Source of the DNA: CAXBCP01 sp963974055
GTDB lineage: Bacteria > Pseudomonadota > Alphaproteobacteria > MPNO01 > UBA830
Assembly (NCBI GenBank): GCA_963974055.1
Contig: CAXBCP010000077.1
Span: 1-5,785, forward strand
Direction: 5' to 3'
Length of the DNA: 5,785 nucleotides
Within the stretch, counting starts at the first letter, position 1, and each line of letters starts with the position of its first letter. Of this stretch, positions 1-5,785 are shown in pieces. A model generated the notes under the pieces. The model was not told the DNA's origin. It did not search any database and saw only the letters and a program-made list of their open reading frames with translations. Position numbers and translations under genes: made by a program.

Positions 1-525
1 GCGACCGATCCCGATGCCGGCGAAACCTTCACATACTCCCTCGTCAACGACCAGGGCGGCCGGTTTGCGATCGACGCCAATACCGGCGTCGTTACCGTGG
101 CCGACAGCAGCCTGCTCGATTTCGAGACCGCGGCCAGTCACAACCTGACGGTCCGGGTGACGGATTCGGGCGGCGCGACCTATGACGAGGCGATGACGGT
201 CAACCTGACCGACGCCAACGATACGCCGACCGATCTCAAACTTACCAATGTCGAGATCGCCGAAGGAGCCGCCAACGGCACGACCGTCGGCACCGCGGCG
301 GCGACGGATGCAGATTCCGGAGAGACCTTCACCTACTCGCTCACCGACAACGCGGGCGGCCGCTTCACGATCGACGGCAATACCGGCGAAATCACCGTCG
401 CGAACGGCTCGGCGCTCGACTACGAAACCGCCACGTCGCACGACATCACCGTGCGGGTGACGGATTCCGGCGGGGCGACCTACGACGAGACCTACACCAT
501 CGGCGTCAATGACGGGAACGAATAC
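1..525 (+). repeat. Two cadherin-like repeats, exact 300-bp period
   Basis: The unit starting at base 1 recurs at base 301 with no gaps. Comparing 1-180 with 301-480 by eye gives about 47 mismatches, so about 74% nucleotide identity. The encoded 100-residue units share ATDxDxGETFTYSL, GGRFxID, NTGxxTV and VRVTDSGGATYDE. The first visible base already lies inside a unit, so more copies probably lie upstream. In this family such repeats form a calcium-rigidified stalk. Confidence 0.85.
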
Positions 526-2145
526 GTCGATACCTTCGAGGCCACGGTCCACGCCAACGGCCCGGTCGGGTACTGGCGGACGTTGACCGACGAAGTCGGA
601 TCGGTAGATGCGACTGCCCACAACCTGGGGCTCGGCGCCAGTCCGTTTTCGAACATCACCGCCGCTTCAGCCGACTATAACGGCGCCTCGGGGTATGTCG
701 AAATTGCCGACGATGCTGCCTGGCAACTGACGGACGGCTCGATCCAGCTCTGGTTCAATACCGATGACGCATCCGGAGGCCAGTCCCTGATCAGCAAGGA
801 TTCCACCGGAAACAACGACGGCAATTTCAGCAGCTATATCGCCAATGGTGATATCCACGTGCGGATCGAGTCTGGCAGCACCAACTACACTTTGACCGCC
901 TCCGGCGCATACAGTGCCAACGAGTGGCATCAGGTTTCGATCTCCTGGGGGGCTGACGGGCTCCAGCTCTATGTCGACGGCACGCTCGCCGACAGCGACC
1001 CCTATACCGGGGGGATCGACGGCAACAACGAAGCCTGGACCTTCGGCGCAAGCCAGTCCAATTCGACCCTCGGGGCGACCGACAACCTGCACAGCTTTTT
1101 TGACGGCCAGATAGCGGAAATCGCCATCTTCGACAGTCAGCTCGATGCGGACGAGATGTCCGCTCTGCACGACGCAGGCGCCGACGGCAATAACCTGGTG
1201 AACGGGACTGCCGGCGACGATGCGCTGGTCGGCACCATCGGGGTCGACATGATCGACGGCGGGGCCGGAAACGACACCCTTACCGGCAAACAGGGCGACG
1301 ACTTCCTCTATGGCGGTGACGGCGACGATACCATCAACGGCGGTACCGGCGCCGACGTTATCTCCGGCGGCGCAGGTACGGACACGCTGACCTATGCCGG
1401 CAACACCGCCGGCGTAACCGTCGACCTTGCGGCGGGCACCGGCATCGAAACCGGCTCCAGCGACGTCGATGCAATCTCCGGCATTGAAAACGTTATCGGC
1501 GGGACCGGCGACGACAGCATCACCGGCAACGACGCCGACAATGTGCTCACCGGCGATGCCGGGAACGACATGTTGAGCGGCGGCGGCGGCGACGACACGC
1601 TGTATGGCGGCAGCGGCAACGATTCGCTGACCGGCGGCGACGGCGACGACCTTCTCCAGGGCGGTGCCGGCGACGATATCCTGACCGGCGGTGCCGGCAT
1701 AGATACCGTGACCTATGACGGGGCTGCGAGCGGGATCACCGCCAACCTGGCCACAGGGACCGCGACCGACGGGGCCGGCGACACCGATACCCTGTCCGGT
1801 ATCGAAAACCTCATCGGGTCCGCCAATAACGACACGTTCACCGGCAACACGTCGGCAAACGAGTTCACCGGCGGCGACGGCAGCGACCGGTTCATTATCG
1901 GCGAAGGCGGCATGGGGATGGATACCGTCCACGGCGGCGCCGGCGGCGGCTGGACGGATACGATCCAGCTGATGAATGCCGACAGTTCGTCCGTCGGCGG
2001 CGGCTGGACCGTCCAGCTCGATACCGGCTCGGTCGCCAGCGACGACGGCAGCACGATGACGCTGACCGACGATGCCGCCGGCACGATCACCCTGGACGAC
2101 GGCAGCCAGATCGCGTTCGACAACCTGGAAAGGATCGAATACTAG
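1..2145 (+). CDS. RTX-type secreted protein with cadherin-like repeats and a LamG domain, C-terminal 714 residues (5' partial)
   Basis: The reading frame is open from the first base, so the N-terminus lies outside the window; the internal GTG at 97 is not a credible start. Visible residues 1-175 hold two cadherin-like repeats, with D-x-D-x-G-E-x-F, L-D-[FY]-E-T and D-A-N-D linker motifs. Residues about 180-395 are a LamG/ConA-like domain, with GYW near 190, a LYVDG strand and a closing FDGQIAEIAIFDSQL segment. Residues 402-632 carry RTX nonapeptides (GGxGxDxLx). Residues about 640-714 are Gly/Asp/Thr-rich with almost no Lys and end in FDNLERIEY, as expected of an uncleaved type I secretion signal. 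By family knowledge, such proteins leave through an ABC/HlyD/TolC channel and fold on binding extracellular calcium. Inference: a surface adhesin or matrix protein. No catalytic domain is visible, but one could lie in the missing part. The downstream convergent gene encodes a TolC-like protein that may serve it. Confidence 0.9.
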   Translation, partial: ATDPDAGETFTYSLVNDQGGRFAIDANTGVVTVADSSLLDFETAASHNLTVRVTDSGGATYDEAMTVNLTDANDTPTDLKLTNVEIAEGAANGTTVGTAAATDADSGETFTYSLTDNAGGRFTIDGNTGEITVANGSALDYETATSHDITVRVTDSGGATYDETYTIGVNDGNEYVDTFEATVHANGPVGYWRTLTDEVGSVDATAHNLGLGASPFSNITAASADYNGASGYVEIADDAAWQLTDGSIQLWFNTDDASGGQSLISKDSTGNNDGNFSSYIANGDIHVRIESGSTNYTLTASGAYSANEWHQVSISWGADGLQLYVDGTLADSDPYTGGIDGNNEAWTFGASQSNSTLGATDNLHSFFDGQIAEIAIFDSQLDADEMSALHDAGADGNNLVNGTAGDDALVGTIGVDMIDGGAGNDTLTGKQGDDFLYGGDGDDTINGGTGADVISGGAGTDTLTYAGNTAGVTVDLAAGTGIETGSSDVDAISGIENVIGGTGDDSITGNDADNVLTGDAGNDMLSGGGGDDTLYGGSGNDSLTGGDGDDLLQGGAGDDILTGGAGIDTVTYDGAASGITANLATGTATDGAGDTDTLSGIENLIGSANNDTFTGNTSANEFTGGDGSDRFIIGEGGMGMDTVHGGAGGGWTDTIQLMNADSSSVGGGWTVQLDTGSVASDDGSTMTLTDDAAGTITLDDGSQIAFDNLERIEY
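1204..1896 (+). repeat. RTX nonapeptide array in three blocks with two spacer modules
   Basis: About 18 GGxGxDxUx-like nonapeptides stand in register in three blocks of the RTX protein. Block 1 has seven copies (visible residues 402-464), block 2 has eight (500-571) and block 3 has three, partly degenerate (606-632). The blocks are separated by two related spacers of 34-35 residues, each with a G-[VI]-T-x-[DN]-L-A-x-G-T strand and an SGIEN-[VL]-IG exit. Known for the family: each turn of the parallel beta-roll binds calcium between successive GGxGxD loops. Degenerate copies such as GNTSANEFT probably cap the roll. Confidence 0.9.
1918..2142 (+). other. Predicted C-terminal type I secretion region of the RTX protein
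   Basis: The last 75 residues follow the beta-roll. They are rich in Gly, Asp, Thr and Ser, contain no Lys or Cys, and end in a hydrophobic/acidic tail (FDNLERIEY). This composition and ending match the uncleaved C-terminal signals of large RTX adhesins. A small internal duplication, GGGWT, occurs at visible residues 648-652 and 666-670. The signal boundary is an estimate. Confidence 0.6.
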
Positions 2146-2150
2146 GGCAT

Positions 2151-2168
2151 ATTCCGCTTACGCGGAAT
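2151..2168. terminator. Perfect 7-bp hairpin just after the RTX stop codon
   Basis: ATTCCGC at 2151-2157 pairs with GCGGAAT at 2162-2168 across a TTAC loop, five bases after the TAG stop. No U-tract follows on either strand. It could protect the mRNA 3' end or assist termination together with the larger hairpin downstream. Confidence 0.35.
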
Positions 2169-2186
2169 CGCAGCGGCCCAGTTCAA

Positions 2187-2220
2187 CTGCCGCCTGCCCC
2201 GCAGCGGGGTCGGGCGGCAG
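2187..2220. terminator. Strong GC hairpin between convergent genes, candidate bidirectional terminator
   Basis: CTGCCGCC at 2187-2194 pairs with GGCGGCAG at 2213-2220. The stem continues through an imperfect junction into CCCC (2197-2200) with GGGG (2206-2209), closing on a GCAGC loop. It sits in the 111-bp gap between two convergent stop codons, where a shared terminator is expected. On the plus strand it is followed only by GTCTTT, a poor U-tract, so intrinsic termination may be weak or partly factor-dependent. Confidence 0.5.
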
Positions 2221-2256
2221 GTCTTTCGCGGCGGCCTTTCAGCGACGGGTTCTTTT

Positions 2257-2502
2257 TCAGCGGGTAACGGAAACGCAGTCCTGGCCAAGGCCCCTGAGGG
2301 TCGTGCACAGGTCGCGGGCGATGGACCGTTCCGGGATCGCCGCGGTTTCCACATAGTGAAGCTTCTGCCCGGTCGGGGCCGCGCGCCGGACGATACGGAT
2401 ATCGACACCGTACAGCGCGCCGTCCGGCGCCGCCGTCAGGCGGTTTTTCAGGTTGTCGGCCCGCGACCGGCTGGCAAAAACGCCGAGCTGAACGACATGC
2501 AG
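2257..2502 (-). other. SPOR domain (peptidoglycan-binding) encoded at the 3' end of the TolC-like gene
   Basis: Residues 600-681 show the SPOR pattern: an opening strand VVQLGVF, a helix with SRADNLKNRL, a middle strand VDIRIVRR, then YVETAAIP, a helix ARDLCTTLRGLG and a final strand DCVSV. The two cysteines (666 and 676) are the only ones in the mature protein besides the lipidated Cys22. Known for the family (FtsN, DamX, DedD, RlpA): SPOR domains bind glycan strands lacking stem peptides, which are enriched at septa. The same binding here is inferred. Confidence 0.75.
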
Positions 2503-4302
2503 GGGCGATGCCGCAGATACCGGGACCGGTTCGGGAATTTCCGCCGTCAGGACCGCAACCTGGGGCCGCTCAGCGGGCGGCGCATCCGGGTAATCCGCGG
2601 TTTCGGGCACCCCGCTCGCCGTCTCGAACGCGTTCAGGGCCGCGGCATATTCCTGCGGCGACAATGCCACCTGCGGCGATAGGGATTCCTGCGGCGACAC
2701 GGGCGCATCGGCGGATGCCAGGGCCGGCGCCGGCGGCTCTTCCGACTTTGCCTCCCGGATATCGCCGCGGCCGCGATCCGGCACCGGCGCCTCTTCGCCG
2801 CCAAGCAGCATCGCATTCACCAGCAGGTCGAGCGGGGTCTCGGCCGGCGGGACCAGGTTTTCCCCCCTGGTTTCCCATTTCGCCGTGACCCTGCCGACTT
2901 CGTCCGTCAGTTCGGCAAGATTGGCCGCCTGGATTTTCTCGGGGAACACATCGAGGCCGATCGCATGCATGACGCTGCTATGGGCCGTGATCATTTCCAC
3001 CTGGGCCTGGTGTTCGTCCATCTCGGACTGCAATTCGCGGGTCGAGATGCGCACCGCCTCGAAGAAGTCCGTGTTGACGAAATCCGTATCGCCGGCGACC
3101 AGGCGCGCAAGCCGCCGGTCGGCGCGGGCCACTTCGCGCGCCAGCCGCATCTGCTGCGAGGCATTGCGGAACTGGATATAGGCCATATGGGTCTGGGTCA
3201 TCACCGCCAGCGTGAGCGCCAGGCGCTGGCTGCGCGCGAGTTCGCCGCGCTTGTCGGCTTCCTCCATCCTGCCGGTGCCGGAGAACAGGTCGAACAGGTT
3301 CATGCCGAGCTGGAAACCGGTGCTGATCCAGTTGGTCGTCAGGTTGAACGCATCGCTGCTGTAATTACTGCCGGCTGTGAGCTTCGCGCCGGGGAGCATC
3401 TCGAACAGGGCCTCACGCGCCTCCCATTCGCTCATCCGCTCCTTGTAGTCCTCGACGCGCAGTTCGGGGCGGTTCTCCAGCGCGTGGCGTTCCATTTCGG
3501 GCAGCGACATCGGCAGGCTCGGCATGGCCGAGGCGAGCGTGGCGGTGGCAAGGGTAAACTCGGTCCCGGGGCGTATGTTCAGGTATTCCGCAAGCGCGCC
3601 GCGGGCTTCGCGCAGTTCCCGCTGGATCGTCAGGGCCTGGCGGACCGATTCCACGATCTCGCGCCGGTAGGCGACCGACTTGGCGACGTCATTGGCGCCG
3701 GACCGTTCCATCGCCCGCGATTCCCGCATCGCGACCTTTATGCTCCGCCCGATCGCGCGGACCTTGCCCATCAGGCGTTGTGCGCCCACTGCGCGCCAAT
3801 AGGCGGTTCGGACGTCGCGGGCGATGTCCTGCAGGGCCTTGCGCTCGTTTTCCCGGGCAATCTGCACCTCGTCCGCCTGCTGCTTCGCGCGGGCATAGCT
3901 GACGCCGAGATCGAGGATATTCCATGTAATTCCGGCGCTGGCGCTTCTGACAACCGGATCGTCGCTTTCCGACAGGCGTTCGCTGGTGGTATTGCGCGCC
4001 CCGTCGATATCGAAATCGGGCAGCATCTCGACGCTCTGGGTCTGGAGTTTGGCGTCCTCGATTTCGCGCTCGATTTCCTTGACCCGGCGCTGCAGGTTGA
4101 AGGCGACGGCCCGGGCGATGGCCTCGTTCAGCGAAATCGGACCGGCCGGGACGAATTCCAGCTGACCGACGAGCTTCAGATCCGACGCCGTACGCGCGCT
4201 GTGGTGTTCCGGCGTCAACGGTTCCGTCGCGACCGTGCAGCCGGCAATGGAGACACAGAGCGCGTAAACGCCGAGACGCCCTGCAGGACTAAACTGAACC
4301 AT
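2257..4302 (-). CDS. TolC/OprM-like outer-membrane lipoprotein with C-terminal SPOR domain
   Basis: A predicted outer-membrane export duct of 681 residues. The ATG at 4302 is preferred over the in-frame ATG at 4368: a purine-rich Shine-Dalgarno (GGAAGGGAAG) lies just upstream, and it yields a clean lipoprotein signal peptide with lipobox I-A-G-C at Cys22. Residues about 55-455 form the outer-membrane efflux protein fold, with two internal halves starting near ISLNEAIARAV (56) and MSLPEMERHAL (265), and WNILDLG (127) and MNLFDLFSG (334) at equivalent strands. Residues about 456-598 are a Pro/Glu/Ala-rich, probably disordered linker. Residues 601-681 resemble a SPOR domain: VVQLGVFASRSRADNLKNRL, then a second helix and strand with Cys666 and Cys676. 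TolC proteins usually have roughly 420-500 residues; the excess is the linker plus SPOR. It is convergent with the RTX gene, whose product it may export. No ABC or HlyD gene is visible here. The SPOR call is by pattern, not by search. Confidence 0.88.
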   Translation of the reverse strand: MVQFSPAGRLGVYALCVSIAGCTVATEPLTPEHHSARTASDLKLVGQLEFVPAGPISLNEAIARAVAFNLQRRVKEIEREIEDAKLQTQSVEMLPDFDIDGARNTTSERLSESDDPVVRSASAGITWNILDLGVSYARAKQQADEVQIARENERKALQDIARDVRTAYWRAVGAQRLMGKVRAIGRSIKVAMRESRAMERSGANDVAKSVAYRREIVESVRQALTIQRELREARGALAEYLNIRPGTEFTLATATLASAMPSLPMSLPEMERHALENRPELRVEDYKERMSEWEAREALFEMLPGAKLTAGSNYSSDAFNLTTNWISTGFQLGMNLFDLFSGTGRMEEADKRGELARSQRLALTLAVMTQTHMAYIQFRNASQQMRLAREVARADRRLARLVAGDTDFVNTDFFEAVRISTRELQSEMDEHQAQVEMITAHSSVMHAIGLDVFPEKIQAANLAELTDEVGRVTAKWETRGENLVPPAETPLDLLVNAMLLGGEEAPVPDRGRGDIREAKSEEPPAPALASADAPVSPQESLSPQVALSPQEYAAALNAFETASGVPETADYPDAPPAERPQVAVLTAEIPEPVPVSAASPLHVVQLGVFASRSRADNLKNRLTAAPDGALYGVDIRIVRRAAPTGQKLHYVETAAIPERSIARDLCTTLRGLGQDCVSVTR
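2652..2697 (-). repeat. Three 18-bp tandem repeats in the linker of the TolC-like gene
   Basis: CCTGCGGCGA (plus strand) recurs at 2652, 2670 and 2688, an exact 18-base period. In the protein this is SPQ-[EV]-x-L-type hexapeptides at residues about 536-551, within the Pro/Ala/Glu-rich linker before the SPOR domain. Such units can change copy number by slippage without breaking the frame. Confidence 0.75.
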
Positions 4303-4320
4303 ACTTCCCTTCCGGCGATA
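4303..4320 (-). promoter_or_regulatory. Ribosome binding site for the TolC-like lipoprotein gene
   Basis: Read on the minus strand, the bases before the ATG at 4302 are CCGGAAGGGAAGT. GGAAGG with a five-base spacer is a good Shine-Dalgarno match. It decides the start in favour of 4302 over 4368. Confidence 0.7.
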
Positions 4321-4325
4321 CGGCG

Positions 4326-4337
4326 GTTTCGCGAAAC
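4326..4337. promoter_or_regulatory. Perfect 12-bp palindrome upstream of the TolC-like gene
   Basis: GTTTCGCGAAAC is a perfect inverted repeat lying 24-35 bases before the chosen ATG at 4302. Its position suits an operator for a dimeric regulator or a leader element. A single short palindrome in GC-rich DNA can also arise by chance, and no regulator gene is visible nearby. Confidence 0.3.
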
Positions 4338-4563
4338 GCTTACGACACCGGCGGCCAAACTGGCGCAATCGTAGGTCCGATTGATAAAAAATCCGTAAAA
4401 TTGAAGAGATTCCGGACGCGGCCCGGTTTGCGGCACGAACATAAATCTTTCCCGGTATTCAGCGGCTTACGGCTATGGCAGCCTCCCTTCGGCGCCGCTA
4501 GTATCGGCGAGGACGCTGTATTTCGCAGTTATCCCCGCCCGCCGCGCCGAAAGATACAATCCG

Positions 4564-5785
4564 ATGCCCGATACAGCGAAACAGGTCAGCTTTACCAACG
4601 CCCAGACCATCGCGGTCCTTGCCGGGTCCAGCGTGATGCTGACCATGAGCATGGGCATGCGGCAAAGCTGGGGCCTGTTCGCGGTGCCGGTGACCCAGGA
4701 TCTCGGCATCACCGTCGCCGATTTCATGCTCGCCATCGCGATCCAGAACATCGTCTGGGGGATCACGCAGCCGCTCATCGGCGCCTATGCGGACAGGTTC
4801 GGCAACCGGATGATGACCGTTCTCGGCACGTTTCTCTATGCCGCCGGCATCGGCGTGACCATGATCGCGACCGGCCCGCTGATGCTGATCCTCGGGCTCG
4901 GCGTCATGATCGGCATCGCCATGTCCTGCACCGCCCTTATGCTCGCCATGGCCGCCTCCGCCCGCGCCGTAACCCCGGCCCGCCGCAGCGTCGTTCTGGG
5001 CACGATCTCGGCCACCGGGTCGATCGGCGCCTTCGTCGCCGCGCCGCTCGCCGACGTGCTGATCGCCAATGAAGGCTGGATTGCCGCAATGGTAGCGTTT
5101 CTCGGGCTCTGCGCGGTGATGCTGCCGGCCGCGTTCTTTGTCGGCTCCGGCGACAAAACCGCGGCGGCGATGGCGAAAAACTCCACCGACCGGGACGCCA
5201 ATATGTCGCTCCGCGAAGTGCTGGTCGAAGCCGTCCACCACAAGGGCTACGTCATCACCGCCGTCGCCTTTTTCGTCTGCGGCCTGCAGCTGATCTTCAT
5301 CGCCATGCATCTGCCGAACTATCTCGCGCTGTGCGGCCAGTCGCCCGAACTCGGCGCCATCGCGCTCGGCGTGATCGGCGGGTTCAATGCCATCGGCTGC
5401 TATCTCCTGGGATGGCTGGGCGGCAAATACCCGAAACACGTGCTGCTGGGGATCGTCTACCTGCTGCGCTCGGCCTTTATCGTGATCTATTTCCTGGTCC
5501 CCGCCACGCCGACGACGACGCTGGTCTTCGCGGCGGTGATGGGCATCCTGTGGCTCGGCGTCGCGCCGCTGGTCACCGGGCTGATCGGCCAGATATTCGG
5601 GCTCCGCTATGTCGCGACGCTGTCCGGCGTCGCGTTCTTTTTCCACCAGGTGGGATCGTTCATCGGCGTGTGGGGCGCCGGCCTGATTGTCGATTCACTC
5701 GGATCCTACGACCGGGCCTGGCAGATCGCCGTCATCATCGGCCTCGGCGCCGGGATTGCCCAGATATACGCCAACGACAAACCGA
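4564..5785 (+). CDS. MFS transporter, 3' partial (407 residues visible)
   Basis: A polytopic inner-membrane transporter of the major facilitator superfamily. The frame is open from the ATG at 4564 to the right edge with no stop. The start follows a weak GAAAGA about ten bases upstream; the nearest upstream in-frame stops are at 4396 and 4402, with no ATG between. The N-terminal 13 residues are polar, then the first membrane segment begins. The loop after the second segment carries MFS motif A, GAYADRFGNR (residues 73-82, with Asp77 and Arg78). A cytoplasmic loop at about 196-225 separates the two halves, and GWLGGKYPKH (about 284-293) is the matching loop in the second half. The family usually has about 400-430 residues and twelve segments, so only a short tail is probably missing. 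The N-terminal MGMRQSWGLF segment recalls monocarboxylate or oxalate/formate-type carriers, but the substrate cannot be assigned. It is divergent from the TolC-like gene. Confidence 0.88.
   Translation, partial: MPDTAKQVSFTNAQTIAVLAGSSVMLTMSMGMRQSWGLFAVPVTQDLGITVADFMLAIAIQNIVWGITQPLIGAYADRFGNRMMTVLGTFLYAAGIGVTMIATGPLMLILGLGVMIGIAMSCTALMLAMAASARAVTPARRSVVLGTISATGSIGAFVAAPLADVLIANEGWIAAMVAFLGLCAVMLPAAFFVGSGDKTAAAMAKNSTDRDANMSLREVLVEAVHHKGYVITAVAFFVCGLQLIFIAMHLPNYLALCGQSPELGAIALGVIGGFNAIGCYLLGWLGGKYPKHVLLGIVYLLRSAFIVIYFLVPATPTTTLVFAAVMGILWLGVAPLVTGLIGQIFGLRYVATLSGVAFFFHQVGSFIGVWGAGLIVDSLGSYDRAWQIAVIIGLGAGIAQIYANDKP

Larger units (their letters stand above)
4303..4563. promoter_or_regulatory. Divergent intergenic region between the TolC-like and MFS genes
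   Basis: These 261 bp must hold the promoters of both divergent genes, unless transcription enters from elsewhere. The only clearly AT-rich patch is about 4381-4408 (TTGATAAAAAATCCGTAAAA and onward), the likeliest site for RNA polymerase or regulator binding. I tried to place -35/-10 pairs on both strands and found none with good hexamers and spacing, so no promoter is called. No convincing small gene is seen. Confidence 0.45.

Noticed and set aside
1204..1896. RTX nonapeptide DNA as a possible CRISPR or minisatellite array
   Set aside because: The 27-base periodicity is imperfect and fully explained by the coding of GGxGxDxLx repeats; there are no unique spacers between identical repeats.
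667..1932. A 421-residue minus-strand open frame opposite the RTX gene
   Set aside because: It mirrors the GC-rich repeats, its product is a monotonous Val/Ala/Gly string with no domain, and the plus-strand frame has clear cadherin, LamG and RTX motifs.
4303..4368. N-terminal extension of the TolC-like protein from the ATG at 4368
   Set aside because: It adds 22 mostly basic residues ahead of a good lipoprotein signal peptide and covers a strong Shine-Dalgarno that points to 4302.
2965..4374. A 469-residue plus-strand open frame opposite the TolC-like gene
   Set aside because: Its product is rich in His, Arg and Ala without recognisable motifs. The minus strand has a lipobox, the outer-membrane factor core and a good ribosome binding site.
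4381..4406. Sigma-70-like promoter in the AT-rich patch (TTGATA with TAAAAT)
   Set aside because: The two hexamers are only nine bases apart, and no partner hexamer lies at 16-18 bases on either strand.
4498..5646. A 382-residue minus-strand open frame and a 223-residue plus-strand frame (4401-5072) over the MFS gene
   Set aside because: Both are highly charged, low-complexity products typical of GC-rich shadows. The frame from 4564 has membrane segments and MFS motif A.

Overview
The window looks like chromosomal DNA from a GC-rich Gram-negative bacterium, most likely an alphaproteobacterium. The evidence is the codon use (strong C/G preference at third positions), an outer-membrane lipoprotein of the TolC/OprM type, a SPOR domain of the C-x9-C kind, and a large RTX protein with cadherin-like repeats. 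I cannot name the genus.

Layout: three protein genes, two of them cut by the window edges. (1) Bases 1-2145, plus strand: the C-terminal 714 residues of a large secreted RTX protein. It has two 100-residue cadherin-like repeats, one LamG/concanavalin A-like domain, about 18 calcium-binding nonapeptides in three blocks, and a C-terminal type I secretion region. (2) Bases 2146-2256: a short convergent gap with two hairpins. (3) Bases 2257-4302, minus strand: a TolC/OprM-like outer-membrane factor with a lipoprotein signal peptide, a long Pro/Glu/Ala-rich linker and a C-terminal SPOR (peptidoglycan-binding) domain. (4) Bases 4303-4563: a divergent intergenic region holding an AT-rich patch and a perfect 12-bp palindrome. 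(5) Bases 4564-5785, plus strand: an MFS transporter that runs off the right edge.

How they may work together: the RTX protein looks like a type I secretion substrate, probably a calcium-stabilised surface adhesin or exoprotein. The neighbouring TolC-like protein is a natural candidate for its outer-membrane exit duct. No ABC ATPase or HlyD-type adaptor is present here, so the pairing rests on proximity and family knowledge. The MFS gene is divergent from the TolC-like gene and shows no obvious functional link to it.

The most unusual item is the TolC-like lipoprotein carrying a C-terminal SPOR domain. This architecture could tie an export duct to denuded peptidoglycan, for example at division sites. 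I found no CRISPR array, tRNA, rRNA or insertion sequence. The other long open frames opposite the three genes look like GC-driven shadows.
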